Shown here: positions 12,401-23,900 of the stretch, one piece after another
How positions within the stretch are numbered: the first letter of the stretch is position 1
How the letters are laid out: the number at the start of each line of letters is the position of its first letter
DNA from: Acanthaster planci
Taxonomy: Eukaryota > Echinodermata > Asteroidea > Valvatida > Acanthasteridae
Length of the DNA stretch: 64,000 nucleotides
Direction: 5' to 3'
NCBI RefSeq assembly: GCF_001949145.1
Contig: NW_019091428.1
Coordinates: 122,830-186,829, forward strand
The notes under the pieces: generated by a model
What the model saw: only the letters and a program-made list of their open reading frames with translations
Database searches by the model: none
Told to the model about the DNA's origin: nothing
Program-made: the position numbers and the translations under genes

Positions 12401-14701
12401 CCTTGAAACTGGTATAGATTAAGCATGAGGAATCAAACTCACCTAGGGAGGCAGTGCTGGCAGAGTTGTTTAAAGGAGAAGGGATAAGTGCTTGGACACA
12501 CAAAGGATTTGGGGAGCAAGAGGTGCAAATATTTGCGATAGGACTCAGACCAGTAGCCCAAGCCCTTTTGCGGGCAGTGGACATTTTGGGCATACCTTTT
12601 TATGCAAGCACATTTCGTCTCAGTCGAATGTTACTCCTAACACACTGTCTAGTTTGTCAAGTTCAATTTCTGCCGAACTTCTTCACAGTTTGATAACAAT
12701 GTGATTTTGCCAAGTCCGAAGGATCTCTTATTAACGAGGCTCAACTGTAAATGTTGGCCTTTCAAAAGACTTAATTGCAACACTGTTGGTGACACTGTCT
12801 GTCTGCATCCACTTGCAGTGCTATAGACATATACAGTGACCATGGTAGTGCCATCATGGGTCATTTGCTGTGGCCTCCGCCAGCACTGTGATAACTATCC
12901 ATATGCTCAGTACTAAAAGTTATTACTACAATTCAATTTTTAAAATACTCTCAGAGCCTTACTCCGAGCCTAAAAGAAATATTTTGTTGAAACAGACTTC
13001 ATTTTTTGAACTTTTATTTAAAAACCAAGTTTTTTGGGGGGCGGATATATTTAAACTTCAACCAAATTTGTTTTTAATCTCATGTATTTTCAACAAGGAC
13101 CTTTCCAGTGCAGTTTTCAATAAGAACAGTTAGCACTGATGCGATGCATTGTACGGAGCTGCTGTTCTGTAACAGTTGCTCCAGTGCAAAACCCAGCAAA
13201 ATGCTGCGGCCATTATCAAGGAGGGCGTCAGGAATGTCCCGTGAAACATCACTGGATCGGTCTTTACCATTGCTTATACTGCACTGTGGTAGATTTTGGT
13301 AAATTCGCAAAGGGCACCCAGCAAAAAAATGTGAGGATCATTGCTTTGAATCATTCATGGGCTCAACAGGTGAATAGGACTTGAAGTTTTGAGGGGATGA
13401 ATTGTGTATAATAATCACAGGAAACAGTATGACCTCATTCTGGAAGGAGATGACTTGGAACCCCCTTCCCATCATGCCTCAGCCTCGCGGAAGAGACGAC
13501 AAGATTCCAGTGACGAGTCAAGCGGCAGGAGAGATAACGGATCAAGCAGAAAAATAAAGGTTGCCCCTTAGAATCGTTTCCAAGACCACATCAAGGGAGT
13601 GAAAATACGTCCTCCCAATGCTTCTTTTCTCTCTACCACTCAAATGAATTGAAACCAGCACGCAGCCCACTGAATACGTTCAGTTTCCTAATGTTATGAA
13701 GTTTTCATAAAATCTGCTAATTTCATAATGCTCGTCATTTGCAAAGAGCCTATTCGCACAACTTGTGCAAGAATGAATCCTCCCCATTATGCTGAGAAAG
13801 AAAGAGTGCCTGAGTTTCTGAATTTTTTGACTGCTCAGGTTCATTCTAGAAATGTCAGTTGCCAAGTAATATTTAAATTTATAACCCAATTTTTGCTAAT
13901 TTTTGTTCATGCTGGATGGTGGAACATGTTTACCTGGGGCTCATTAAAATAGGCCAGTGCATGAAAGTTGCATTGAGCATATAAGAAACATGCGTCAAGT
14001 ATCACCATGGCAATATTTTGAGTATGTTGCCCAGTCAGGCAAGATATTGCCCAGTTGGGCAATATGCTCAATGCTTCTCGACTGTTACAGTGCCCTCTTA
14101 GAGGTTAAACTCTTTGTAACACTAGAAATGATGACTTTGTGGAGTATAGGGTGTCGCAAATCACAGCCTTCCACATTTATAGGTAATAGTCCCTCTTGGG
14201 GTCATTTGTAGTCCTAAAGGGGCAAAGACGTGCACTATTAATTTCATTACCAGTCAATATTTGTATTAACCCCCAGTTGGTTTATATTTTCAGGTGAAAG
14301 CAAGGAAGCGCAGGGAGAGTAGTACAGGTAGTGAAGGTAGCGACTATGACCGCAGCAGGCGGCAGAAAAAGGACAAGCGCAGAAAGCACGACAGTTCCAG
14401 CGATGAAGATGCATTCAGGGACAGACACAGGGAGAAACACAGGGACAAGGATAGGGACAGAGACCATGGGGAGAAAAGGCAAAGTGACAGAAGGGATGAC
14501 AGAGACGGAAGGGGGAGAGACACACGTAGAGACAGAGAAAGAGATAGAGGGAGGGGTGACCGGGAGAGGGACAGAGATAGGAGGAGGGACCGGGAGGCAG
14601 ACAGGGATGACAGACGCAGGAAAGATGAGGAAAGAGACAGGGCGAGAGATAGAGGTAGAGAAAGGGACAGAGACAGGGATAGGCACCGTGATAGAAGATA
14701 G
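3498..14701 (+). CDS. PPIL4: Peptidyl-prolyl cis-trans isomerase-like 4: cyclophilin + RRM + Arg/Asp-rich tail
   Basis: Visible coding exons: 3498-3567, 4874-4941, 5874-5938, 6965-7082, 7283-7425, 9687-9803, 10387-10511, 10764-10830, 11363-11474, 12273-12348, 13421-13559, 14294-14701. All junctions are GT..AG and phase-consistent except across the gap. The cyclophilin domain (exons 1-5) begins [17 protein letters not shown] and contains [14 protein letters not shown] (catalytic Arg47 and Phe49 equivalents) and [15 protein letters not shown] (His123). Tyr118 replaces the Trp of cyclophilin A, as in other PPIL4 proteins. The RRM (exons 8-10, counting the hidden exon as 6) has RNP2 LFVCKL and RNP1 LQYAFVEF and ends in [16 protein letters not shown], nearly identical to human. 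The last exon encodes 135 residues dominated by Arg-Asp and Arg-Glu dipeptides. The family is nuclear and spliceosome-associated. One exon of about 32 codons between SGRIGADE and YQDIR is missing and probably lies in the N gap. Kozak context is good (A at -3, G at +4). Confidence 0.93.
4984..5437. repeat. Pair of ~72-bp direct repeats in PPIL4 intron 2
   Basis: A segment around 4984-5055 (core TTCAGCTTGCACTATGC, then AAGAGGCACCCT) recurs in the same orientation at about 5366-5437 (TTCAGCTTGCACAATGC, AAGAGGCACCCT). Identity is roughly 80 percent by eye. The interval holds an open minus-strand frame of 165 codons without recognisable domains. This could be an old local duplication or the ends of a degraded element. 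Confidence 0.5.
6643..6895. mobile_element. MITE with GGGCCCAATTTCA termini, copy 1
   Basis: The element begins GGGCCCAATTTCACGGCACTG and ends in a near inverted copy (GCAGTAAGCAGCGCC..TTGGGCCC). The interior is shared with a second copy at 39898-40118, including blocks such as TTTCACGGGTTAGCGA and TAACTAAGGATTCTGTGC. It lies in the PPIL4 intron between exons 3 and 4. Both copies are followed by TGATCTG just beyond GGGCCC, so the true right end may extend a few bases. Confidence 0.7.
7583..7670 (+). mobile_element. Degenerate tRNA-derived SINE fragment
   Basis: The run GTGGTGTTTTGGTTGAAACATCTGCC..AGTAGGTGGGACGTCACAGGTTCGAAGCCC has the layout of a SINE tRNA head: an A-box-like start, the usual 'catctgcc..gtaggtgg' middle and a B-box GGTTCGAAGCC at 7634-7644. 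It cannot fold as an intact tRNA with matched arms. It lies in the PPIL4 intron before the assembly gap. The family is inferred from resemblance to common tRNA-SINE heads. Confidence 0.5.
8304..8620. mobile_element. Foldback element, ~70-bp inverted arms, next to assembly gap
   Basis: The left arm at 8304-8374 (CCAGAAGTAGTA..TAGCGCTAGGTCCTTCAGG..) recurs inverted at 8551-8620 (..CCTGAAGGACCTAGCGCTA..TACTTCTGG) with only a few differences. The 176-bp interior contains a smaller perfect hairpin at about 8482-8510 (GAACGGTTATCAA, GAA, TTGATAACCGTTC). Such a cruciform-prone structure is typical of foldback or MITE elements. It may explain why assembly failed 46 bp further on. Confidence 0.75.
8667..9239. 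other. Assembly gap (573 N)
   Basis: A run of N interrupts the PPIL4 intron region. The exon joining YQDIR (ends 7425, phase 2) to SGRIGADE (starts 9687, phase 0) was not found in the visible flanks. It should be 3n+1 bases long, about 97, so it is expected inside this gap. Confidence 0.95.
9943..10193. mobile_element. MITE with ATGGGTAATTCC termini
   Basis: The left end ATGGGTAATTCC..TTAAGGGTCCA is mirrored at the right end (TGGACCCCTAAT..GGAATTACCCAT), giving terminal inverted repeats of about 30 bp around a 190-bp AT-rich interior. It lies in a PPIL4 intron between the exons at 9687-9803 and 10387-10511. No clear target duplication was seen and there is no coding capacity. Confidence 0.7.
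10816..11203 (+). repeat. Triplicated exon 9 donor region of PPIL4
   Basis: Three tandem units of about 120-140 bp begin at 10816, 10936 and 11075. The first includes the last 15 bases of the 10764-10830 exon and its GTGAGT donor. Units 2 and 3 carry copies TTTTGACAGG|GTGAGT (donor after 10950) and GTTTGAGAGG|GTGAGT (donor after 11089). Shared downstream text includes CATCTTGATCTGGTTTCCAG and GACACTGCAATTCC. Only the first copy belongs to the coding exon. Units 2 and 3 are decoy donors. Confidence 0.8.
11793..12050. mobile_element. Long foldback hairpin element in PPIL4 intron
   Basis: The left arm at 11793-11908 (GTTAAGTCAGGTAGGCTTGC.., ..GAAAATATCTCTTTTATGAG..) is followed by a loop of about 24 bp. 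The inverted right arm at 11933-12050 reads ..CTCATAAAAGAGATATTTTC in complementary sense and ends ..GCAAGCCTACCTAACTTAG. The arms are about 116 bp and pair at roughly 90 percent. It lies between the exons at 11363-11474 and 12273-12348. Each arm contains a short internal stem-loop (GGTTCTGAGAAGAACC in the consensus). It is probably a non-autonomous foldback transposon. Confidence 0.8.
12692..12749 (+). mobile_element. Fragment of mariner-like MITE (right end)
   Basis: The text ..TTTTGCCAAGTCCGAAGGATCTCTTATTAACGAGGCTCAACTGTA matches the right part of the fuller copy at 29961-30137 (TTTGCCAAGTCTGAACGACC, TCTTATTAACGGGGTTCGA). Ending in ..CAACTGTA it is the inverse of the TACAGTCGAAACTC start of the other copy. 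Only the right end remains, in a PPIL4 intron. Confidence 0.55.
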
Positions 14702-15866
14702 TGTTTGCTTTGGTTTGTGAAAAATGAAAGTCAGAGTGTCAAACAAAGGGTTTTAAGATTTTTGAGAAGTTGAAGGGGGTACTCGTCCTGATCTCCTCGA
14801 AGTTTCTCATGTATTTTTTAAGCAGTCCGATCGACAGAACATTTCCAAATGGGGAGACAGATCATGCATCTTTGTAATCAGGTCTGTCAAAGTGGATGTG
14901 GGGCAAAGGACTCCTATTTTGATACGTATAGGAGTCAAATGCCATGTCTGCTGTTTTTACCGACTATGATGCGAAGACCTTGGCACTGGACTTTTTGGAG
15001 GGAAATGTTGTATTTTTGTACAGTAGTTTTGTTTTTGTAATGAGTTGTGGTAAATGTACAGGTGATACGGAGCATTGCTCTTCTGTTGTTAAGATAAATT
15101 TAAATGTCACTCGTTTTGATTCCATGTGGCAGATGTCCACAGTGTATATTCAGAGCACTCTTTTGCGTGGGTAGGCGTCTATTGCTCTGACAGGACAATT
15201 TTGTTTGTCAAGAAAGTTGAGAATGAGATCGAGTTGTGGGGGCAGAATTGTTCCCAACATCCGTTTCAAAATGTATGTAGTCCCCACAACTGTAGATCAA
15301 GCATGTATGATCTTGTATTCAACGCCATGAAGTATGTGATACCAAACAGGTTATGTTTTAGGAGAGATGTCTCATTTGATAAGCTCACTTTCTATTTAGT
15401 TTTTGGATTGAAAAGTTGGTTCTGCTGACGTCTGATGCGCTGGAAGGGCATAGACTTTCTCGGAGGCATTTCTCATCGTGCAGTTTGTATTGTTTAAAAT
15501 GTAGTTTCTGCTTCAAGTCGATGGAGTTTCTAATGCATCTTGATTTGTATTGGAATTTCTTCAGTTACCTTCTCGCAGTCATTTTCTGTGCCCTTTTCTG
15601 AGCATGCCAATCCATCTCATCTTTTGGTGGTTTTATTGACACTTTTTTAACAGGTGTGTAAACTTTTCCTACGTTCCTGAATAATCTGGCCAAAAGTGTC
15701 ACAGTCTACTGATCTGCCTGCAACTTTAATTATACAAAATTTCATATTTTGTATGAGCTTTAGAATTGTTCTTCAATACCTCAGCCAAATCTAGAGCGTT
15801 TTTTACTCCCTTTTGTAACATGTATTAGGTTGTTACCATTGGAAATAAATACTACTGAAGTGAGTT
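14702..15866 (+). other. PPIL4 3' untranslated region and polyadenylation signal
   Basis: This is U-rich sequence directly after the PPIL4 stop codon (TAG, 14699-14701). A canonical AATAAA lies at 15844-15849, so cleavage is expected near 15860-15870. No open frame here looks coding. The UTR extent is inferred from the first canonical signal. Confidence 0.6.
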
Positions 15867-17932
15867 AAAGTTTTCTTCATCAAGTGCTAGCTCATGAAAG
15901 CTTTTTCTGTACTTATTAATCTCCCCCCCCAAAAAAAACCCAGTCCACTGGAGATTTTTCTCTTCACACTGAAAACGACATTCCCCACCATCAAACTCCG
16001 ATCATGATGATCTGCCAACAAGATTACATGAAGTAACATAAGAAGTGGTAAAAGTAGAGCACAGAAGAATTTCTGTAGAGCCAACAATGCACAAGTCTCC
16101 AAGAAAAACTTTGAAAGAGAGAGAGGGGGCACTCGAGGGTGTAGGCAAACAAGGGGGCATGGGGGAAACTCGGAATATAATGGTGTGTAATGAACGTAAG
16201 CCTATCCCCTGTGAAAATTCTTGGATTTTATAAAACTCCGTATGTATGCCCTTGCGGTTTTGTTTGTTTGTTTTCTTTTTTCTTTTCTTTTTTCTTTCTT
16301 TTTTTGTAATGTTTTCTCTGTTGATCCGTTTTCTAAGACTGCGTATGTTATTTGCTGAGGCACAAGATTGACTGGACACGCCCACGTAGGCAGCCCAGGA
16401 ATCGGACAGCGAGACGACTTAAACAAGTCTATTTTCAGTTGTTTTTCATTCAAGAAGTAAAATCCATACACTTGCGGGTGTTCGTGAGAAACGTTTGTTA
16501 AATTAGATTCATCCAGCAAAATTTGTCTTGAAAGAAAAAAATGTATGCTGAATCGTCAGAATTCTCAGTGCTGTGTGTCATCCATATTCATCCTTTCTTG
16601 TTGTATTTTACTATTTGCTTACAGTTACGTGGGAAAGTAACGAATGAATGTGTTTAAACTCATTTTACTGCATGGAGTCTAAGTTACATATCAATCAGTG
16701 AAAGTTTTCCTCCAAATCAGAAAGACCTGACGTTAGGTCCGACAGATTTACGTGGCATTCTAGAACGAAAAAAGTGACCGGATGTTCACCACCCACTGAA
16801 GAAAGTACACAACCGGTACGTTGACCATGAAAAAAAAAACCATAGAGCAAGGAAATAGACAAATCATAGAGTTAAGAAGGATTTGGGGGGATTGTTAGGG
16901 ATGTGAGGACATGCTTTTCGATCAAACCATGGAGGTAGAATGATCAAACCATGAGCAAGGGAGGTAGGTTGCTCCCCTACCCTAGTGTATTGTAGGGTTC
17001 GTCATTCGCCATTTCCCCATGATGTAGAGCCTGAAAGTTGACCCCTGATGGCGTGCTTCCGGAATTCTTAGACTGGAAAAATAATGTGCAAAAATTTTAG
17101 AGGTTGTGATATTTTTCGGTCAGCAACTTCTAACAAATCAAACTCAGAAAAAGGGCTTTGGAAAATATTTGCTTGTGAGTTGCATATCAATTTATAGGAA
17201 ATGAAAAATTACCTGATTTTAAAGAGAAATATCCTGCCAAAAACTGACCTCTCACTTCTGAACATCTATGATTAGGGGCCTACAACAGTGCAATACGGCA
17301 GTCTCATACACAGATGAACATTTACAGTTTGAAATTTTATGGTTGTCTGTTGGTAAAAGCCAAAATAAAACAGATGAAAATATTTTTACAGACTTTTTAA
17401 ATCCATAAGGTGGACCTAATAAACTTTTAAAAAATATTTCATCTAACTTTTGCTGACAAAAACTGCATCATGTCAACTCATTGGAATGTGGAACCCATCG
17501 ACTGCAGGTACATATAGGTAAATCTTTGCAACGTTGTACAATCTCGTTTTCACATGAGCACAGGGAGTGAAAACATTAAACAAACGTGCAAAGAGACCTA
17601 GGACAATATCACCGGAAGTGGAAGGTCGTTAATGAAATTTGTTTTTTACACATGTCCAGGTGACTTTTCCTGCATATTACTTGAGGAAGACAAAGGAAAA
17701 ATTCCAACCGGAGTGTTTTATGGGACAAAATATTGTCCCCATAGCGCAAATCAATCTCACTGCTGTTCAGTGGAATCTTGCGTCTCTCCTGACCAAACTT
17801 GGATGTATACATCCAAAATCCCTTGTTGTTTTTTAAAATGATACAGGAACGGACCAGGCCATGCACGAGTTATGAGCTGTCCATGATCATGAAGGTTTCA
17901 CAGCCTGTCCAGAACGGGGAAAAGTGCTGAAC
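15867..17932. other. PPIL4-UST intergenic region and UST 5' region
   Basis: About 2 kb without a supported gene. It has a pyrimidine-rich tract at about 16259-16307 and two copies of GATCAAACCATG near 16919-16951. A splice-acceptor-like site (T-rich tract then GATACAG at about 17845) suggests that the UST ATG exon is preceded by a non-coding 5' exon further upstream. The UST promoter is probably here, but no core motif was recognised. Confidence 0.4.
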
Positions 17933-20900
17933 ATGCTGGAACAGGAGGACCGCAACTGCCTGGCCAGACTCCCCTCACGGAAGACGGCGCTGGTCGTGCT
18001 TATCGGGATCGCAGTGACTGTGACGCTGACGCTGGTCCACCTGAGCGGCCAGTGGGTGGGCCAGCGTGTTTTTAAGCCGGTGCACGAGCCGAGCCTAGCC
18101 CACCGCAGCAAGCAGCTGTTGTCACAGAAAGTGCTCAGGGAGCCAGCAAAGATCTCCTGGAAAGACCGGCAAGATGAGGACTTGAAGAGCAGAAATAAGG
18201 AAGGCACAGGTAGAAACACTTCCAGTGTTGTGTTTAGAATTATTTTCTAAATACAAGTATTTCAGACAGTTTACCCATTCGCATTGGTTGACAGCACATC
18301 ACATGGTTTGATTACGTACATGTATACTGCTGACACAATTACCGACCGGTTTTAAAAACATTAGTCTAGTTTCAAGTGGAATTTTGACTCCTTGATGGCC
18401 TCAAACCCTCGTACATGGCAGTCGTTAGCCTAATAATCTGAACTTAAGCATGCCAAGTGTGGCAAATGAGCCTGAACTTTTATGCAGTGTAAGTTTCGCT
18501 CAGCTTGGGCATTGCTGTGTTGTACACCGCATGTCACTATAGCACTGTGCCTGCGACTTTCCACATGTACAAAAGGGGTTTTTCACTCAGGTGATAGTTG
18601 ACGGTCAGTTTTCAGTTTACACAGATGTTCATGGAAATGCACGCGCCTTCAAAGTTTTTCAGAATTCTGCGCACATGAACTTGCCAATAGAAAGACCAGT
18701 GTTGTAGTCACGTCACCAATGTTGAGTCTGAGTCCCGAGTCTCAAGTCCTGAGTTCAAGTCTTGAGTCACAAACCTCGAGTCTGAGTCATTATCCAATGT
18801 GATTTGAGTCGAGTCCAAAGGTGTGACTCGAGTCCAACTCGAGTCAGAGTCCTGGACTCGAGTCATACAACACTGAGAAAGACGCATGTATCAACAATGC
18901 ATGCACCACTGCAGACTCAGAACGTTTCCTGAATTGCCGTTGACTGTGAAGTGATATCACATGAAACACCTCTATAGATATGGTGAGAGGGTGTTTACAG
19001 TTAAATGCATGGTGGAAAGTGATGTCACTGGACTTGACACTTTTGCCAATACAAGTGTAGTTCATTCATCATGTTCACTTCTTGTTGTTTGTTAAAAAGA
19101 TGAGCCTTCGTCGCACCAACTTAAAGGTGGTTTTGCCAAAGAAGAACGTACCTCAGGGAGCATGGACTCTTCAAAGAGACCTTTACCGTCATTAAACAGT
19201 ATTATTGGAGAGAGGCCGGGACAAAACTTGTCAGCAGTAAACAATGTAGGGCTCCTCAGTGTTCCCTCCAGGGGCCAGACTGAGCACTCTTTTCCACCAC
19301 CTACGAGGAAGAGAGTGGATCAGATAACTGCTCTGTTGGACCCAAAGATTGGCCAGTCTGTGGTCCCAACAGAGAAGCTTCTTCAAGGCACCATACGGAG
19401 AGAGAGGGTACCAGCCGCCACTGAAAAACTGTCAGGAGAGATGAAGTGGTCAAGGAGAAATGTGTATGACTTCAATGATCGGGACCGCAATGCTTTTCGG
19501 GGTCTTCGACTCCGGAACAAGAACGACCGAGTTTGGAAGGTACTCACAAATTATATTTTGTTTAGCGTTTTTAGAAATATTTTTTTAGATTCAATCGCAA
19601 TCATTCATGATGTAATTAATGTACAATTGCTTTCTGACTCGAATTTCACGTTCTCTCCGACAGAGCAAAGAAGCTATAATCTTCAACCGGGTCGGAAAAT
19701 GTGGCAGTCGCACCATAATTGGAATCCTGCGCAAGCTGTCAGACCTCAACAATTTCAATCTGGTGTCCTCGACTGTGTATAACTCAACAGCCATCAGTAC
19801 AGAGTGGCAAGTAGGTAGAAAGACCAAGGGTAGATCCGGGTGGGCTAACAGGCCACCCCCCCTCAAAAAAAGAGGACCAAAAGTATTTTTTGTAATATTT
19901 ATGAGAGAAAGGCAAATGTTTTGGTCTTTTTTTTTATTCCCCATCCTTCGAAAAGCCCCCCAAATCTAGTCTCATCCCTCAGAGAGCCCACAAAGGATTA
20001 CATGAAAAAATTTCCACATTTTTGGCAAAAGCAGGCCAAGTAAACTTGTAAGCTGTTATCTGGAAAGGGATTATGATTTGCACCAGGACAATGTGTATTC
20101 AGCATTTTTCATTGCCGGGAAATACGTTGGATCTCTCAAACATTAAGATTACGTGCATACTTCCGCCTGCCTTGGTCACATTTAGGCCAACATGTCTTTG
20201 TAAAAATGAGCATTTCACAAGAACAGTATGTTAAGTTTCTATGAAATTGACATCAAAATAACCTTAAGACATCAGTAGAATACATGTAACTCCTGAAGGC
20301 CCCACCATTTCAAAAAAATGGTTTGCGATATCGGAGATGATGCAGGGGCAGACTAACTCCTAGGGTAAGCTCAGGGGGGAGCTTTCCAGAGAAGTTGCCT
20401 GCATCAAATTTTGTCGTATTTGGATTTTTCTCTGCAGTCCTACATTGTGAAAGTCATGGAGCGCGTCAAGACACCGTACCTGTTTCAGAGACATCTGCAT
20501 TTTGTCGACTTCACAGAGTGAGTGAAAGACGAGTTTTGTCTCCTGACGACCAAACGGCAGTTTGGGATTCATAGAATAACCCCCCCTTCCTGTTTGTTTT
20601 TCTTTTGTTTAAGCTGCCGCTCACAAGATAATTTCATTTTTCTTTTATTTTTACCTTTAACTTTCTCTGTAGATTTAATGCAAGGCAGCCAATGTACATC
20701 AATGTTATAAGAGATCCACTATCACGCTTTGTGTCCAATTACTACTTCAAACGCTTTGGGGATGGGCGGAGCAACCAGAACTTTAAGGGGTCCAAGGAGG
20801 CAAAGTACAGAGTGAGTAGATGAATTTGAATAATTTTAATACCAGATTTGACCTTTGCAAGTTCCCACCCCCAACCCAACAGTGTACAGCAGGAAAAAAG

Positions 20901-23900
20901 AGACTGGCCGCTCAGTTCCTGCCTCCAGAGTTTTACAGAATGAGATTGGAGGGACCAGGCAGGAACAGTCTACTCACCTCCCTGGTATGCGAAAATTGAA
21001 CATATCAGAAGGGGCGTATTTAAACCAGTGAAGTCAGTGACAGTGTTGGCCCAAGGGGATGTCATTGCTAGCTAACAAAGCGCCCTCTTTCATCCGTGCA
21101 TGGAACCAATAGTCTCCAGGAACAAGTGTCCCCTATTAAGTGAAAACTACTCTTAATGTGTTGAGTTGTGTTAAGCGGTACTACAGTACGTCGTTCCTCA
21201 GTAGACCTTATGTTTGAGTTGGTCATATTGAAATTGAAAGTGAGGTTAACTTTTCATTTAAGGATCCTGACAGCATCAAGAACAAATTCTAAAATAGTCT
21301 GATACCATCCCACTCAGTAGTTAACTATTTATTAAACAGATTCAGTGAACATGATCAAAAATGGCTTCCCCAGGAACAAGGTCCATTCTGATTGGTCAAT
21401 TCATGGCATTAACTACAGTATGTGATATTATACTGTATATCCCGGTCCATATTGCACCCTGTGTTTTGCACTGTTCTCATTCTGGATATCGCTCTGTTTT
21501 ATGCTCACATGAAACGCACGACTGCATAATTCCCCTGTTAATTCGAAAGCAGCGCGTCTGCACGTTTCAACATGTGCACTCTCATGACACTTCCCTGTTC
21601 ACGGTTTATTCTGATTGTTTTCAGGAAATTAAGAATGTTGGCTTTAATGAAAAAGGTAAAAAATGTCAATCGTTAATGCAGGTGCTACCGTCTTGTTTTC
21701 AACCGGAGGAAAATATAATTAATTGTAGTGCTCACTAGTGAATGAAAATCGCAGAACTACCTGTTACTGTTATTTGGCGTGTGCACGTTTGGAATATTTT
21801 ATGTGTGTGTGTAAACCACATACATGTATATATGTTTTTCCAATGCTCGCAGGGTAACTAATAAACACCTGTTCTTTGCCCTTAGTCGGTCACCGAGTGC
21901 ATCATAAAGGGTTACAAAGAGTGTGTGCGGTCTGGCAGCTTCTATATCATTCCCTTCTTTTGCGGCCAGCGAAAAGAGTGCCGGTAAGATGTTGTCACGC
22001 TTCACCTGTGCCAGTAGATCAAGGGGGAAATGCCGATGCATGACAGGACGATGCATTTTGACTCACTTTATGCAATGCCACTAGTCATGGCCAATGGACA
22101 AGATGAGGCTGGTAGACGCATGAGTGTCTCTTAGACACTCTCCAGCATTGTTCTTGTACTCCTCTTTGATAACGTATTTTTGATAATCACTCATACTCAG
22201 AGTGAAACTCTTTTACTCATTAAGATGAAGTGCTCATGCACATTTGAAATGAACTCATGCTCTCCTTTGCAAAGTGAAAGACTCATACTCAAAGTGAAAC
22301 ACTCATACTCAAAGTGAAACACTTTTACTCATTAAGATGAAGTGCTCATGCACATTGAAATGAACTCATGCTCCTTTGCAAAGTGAGAGACTCATACTCA
22401 AAGTATAACACTTTTACTCATTAAGATGAAGTGCTCATGCTCATTGAAATGAACTTGTGCTCGTAGACAGAGTGAAAGACTCATACTCGTGGCAATGCAG
22501 TCATACTCATAGTAATGTGCTCATTCTCAAAAAAGTACTGACACTCAACTTGAACAGTGCCTTACTGGCCTCATTAGACAGCTGCTTCTGTTGTTCAGAT
22601 GTACAGTATAAGCAACTTCATAAACTTGGAAACCATGCTTCTTGAAGCTAGACAAATACCGAAACCTGGATTTCAAATGCCCACTGAAACTCTGCCGCAG
22701 TGCCACTTCAGTTGTCACTACTTCTGCAACCCTTTTTCTCCCCCCCCCCACCCTCCCGATCACTCCTCAAACGAACCGCAGACGGCCGTCGCAGTGGGCC
22801 CTGGACGAAGCCAAATTGAATGTGGAGAAACACTTTGTTGTGGTCGGCATCCTGGAGGATCTGGAGAGCTCCTTCCGAGTCCTGGAGAAGGCCCTGCCGC
22901 AGTTTTTCACAGGAGCTGTCAAGCTCTTGCTAGAACCAGGTAAGTAAAAGCTGGAACATTCATTTGTCTATGTTGAAAGTTGAGTGCAATTCAGCCCAAT
23001 TTGAACCGCACTCTCACCAGCAAAGAAGAGACAGGTTGGTGGGAATTGTTTGAACACGCGGCATGCATGCTTAAGCTGTACATTCTAAGATAAACTGATG
23101 GCGCTCACTCAGCGCGTTCAGCGGCAGACGTCAGTGATCCCATTCACACACACAAGTTCCCATTAAAGGACCCTAGGTGCCACACCAAAGCACACCGTCT
23201 CTTGATCTTGCATGAGGCACTGTAGACGGCCCTGTGGGCCGGTGCTGTCTCGTTCTGTGGGGAACTCTGCATATCGTCATCAACACCACGAAGTACTACC
23301 CATCCATAGATGTGTGCGCCGCTTCAGCGCGTATTTTACAGAGATGTGTTACTTTCATTTTCACGAAGTAGCACTGGGCACGTGCTACGTGAGTTGTCGT
23401 TTTCAGGAATCGACTTTTTCCTTAAGTTAAACAGTCAAAACGAGTTTTTAAAATCATGTTCTAGTTAAGTCACATATTTACGGGTAAATCAAATCATGTT
23501 GGACCTTTCAAAGCATTTTTATACCTGCTATATTGACAAAATACACTTGAGTGCTACTTCGTGAAACCGAAATAGTTGGAAACATGGTTTTCACGAAGTA
23601 GCACACAAGTGCAGTTGAATGCTACATTGTGGTGTTGGTGACGAAATGATGGATCTGAGTCAAGTTTGTGGTGGTGGGCTGTGTGCAAGTTTGCGACACT
23701 GTGCATGGGTTGGTGAAAATCAAGTTTCATGCCCATGTTGTTCACAACATTTGCGCCTCTGAGGAGCAGTTGTGGAGGAATTTAGAGGACAGATTTTGAA
23801 ATGTCACAAAACGAAGACAAAGGAAACTAAGGACGCTAACTAATGCGGAATGAAAAAAGATTCATGATTGGAAAAAATACGATTTTGGTTGCAGACGATA

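Noticed and set aside
14282-14746. 154-codon minus-strand frame and 129-codon second plus frame over the last PPIL4 exon
   Set aside because: They arise from the purine-rich RD-coding repeat. The plus frame at 14294 continues the phase of the preceding PPIL4 exon.
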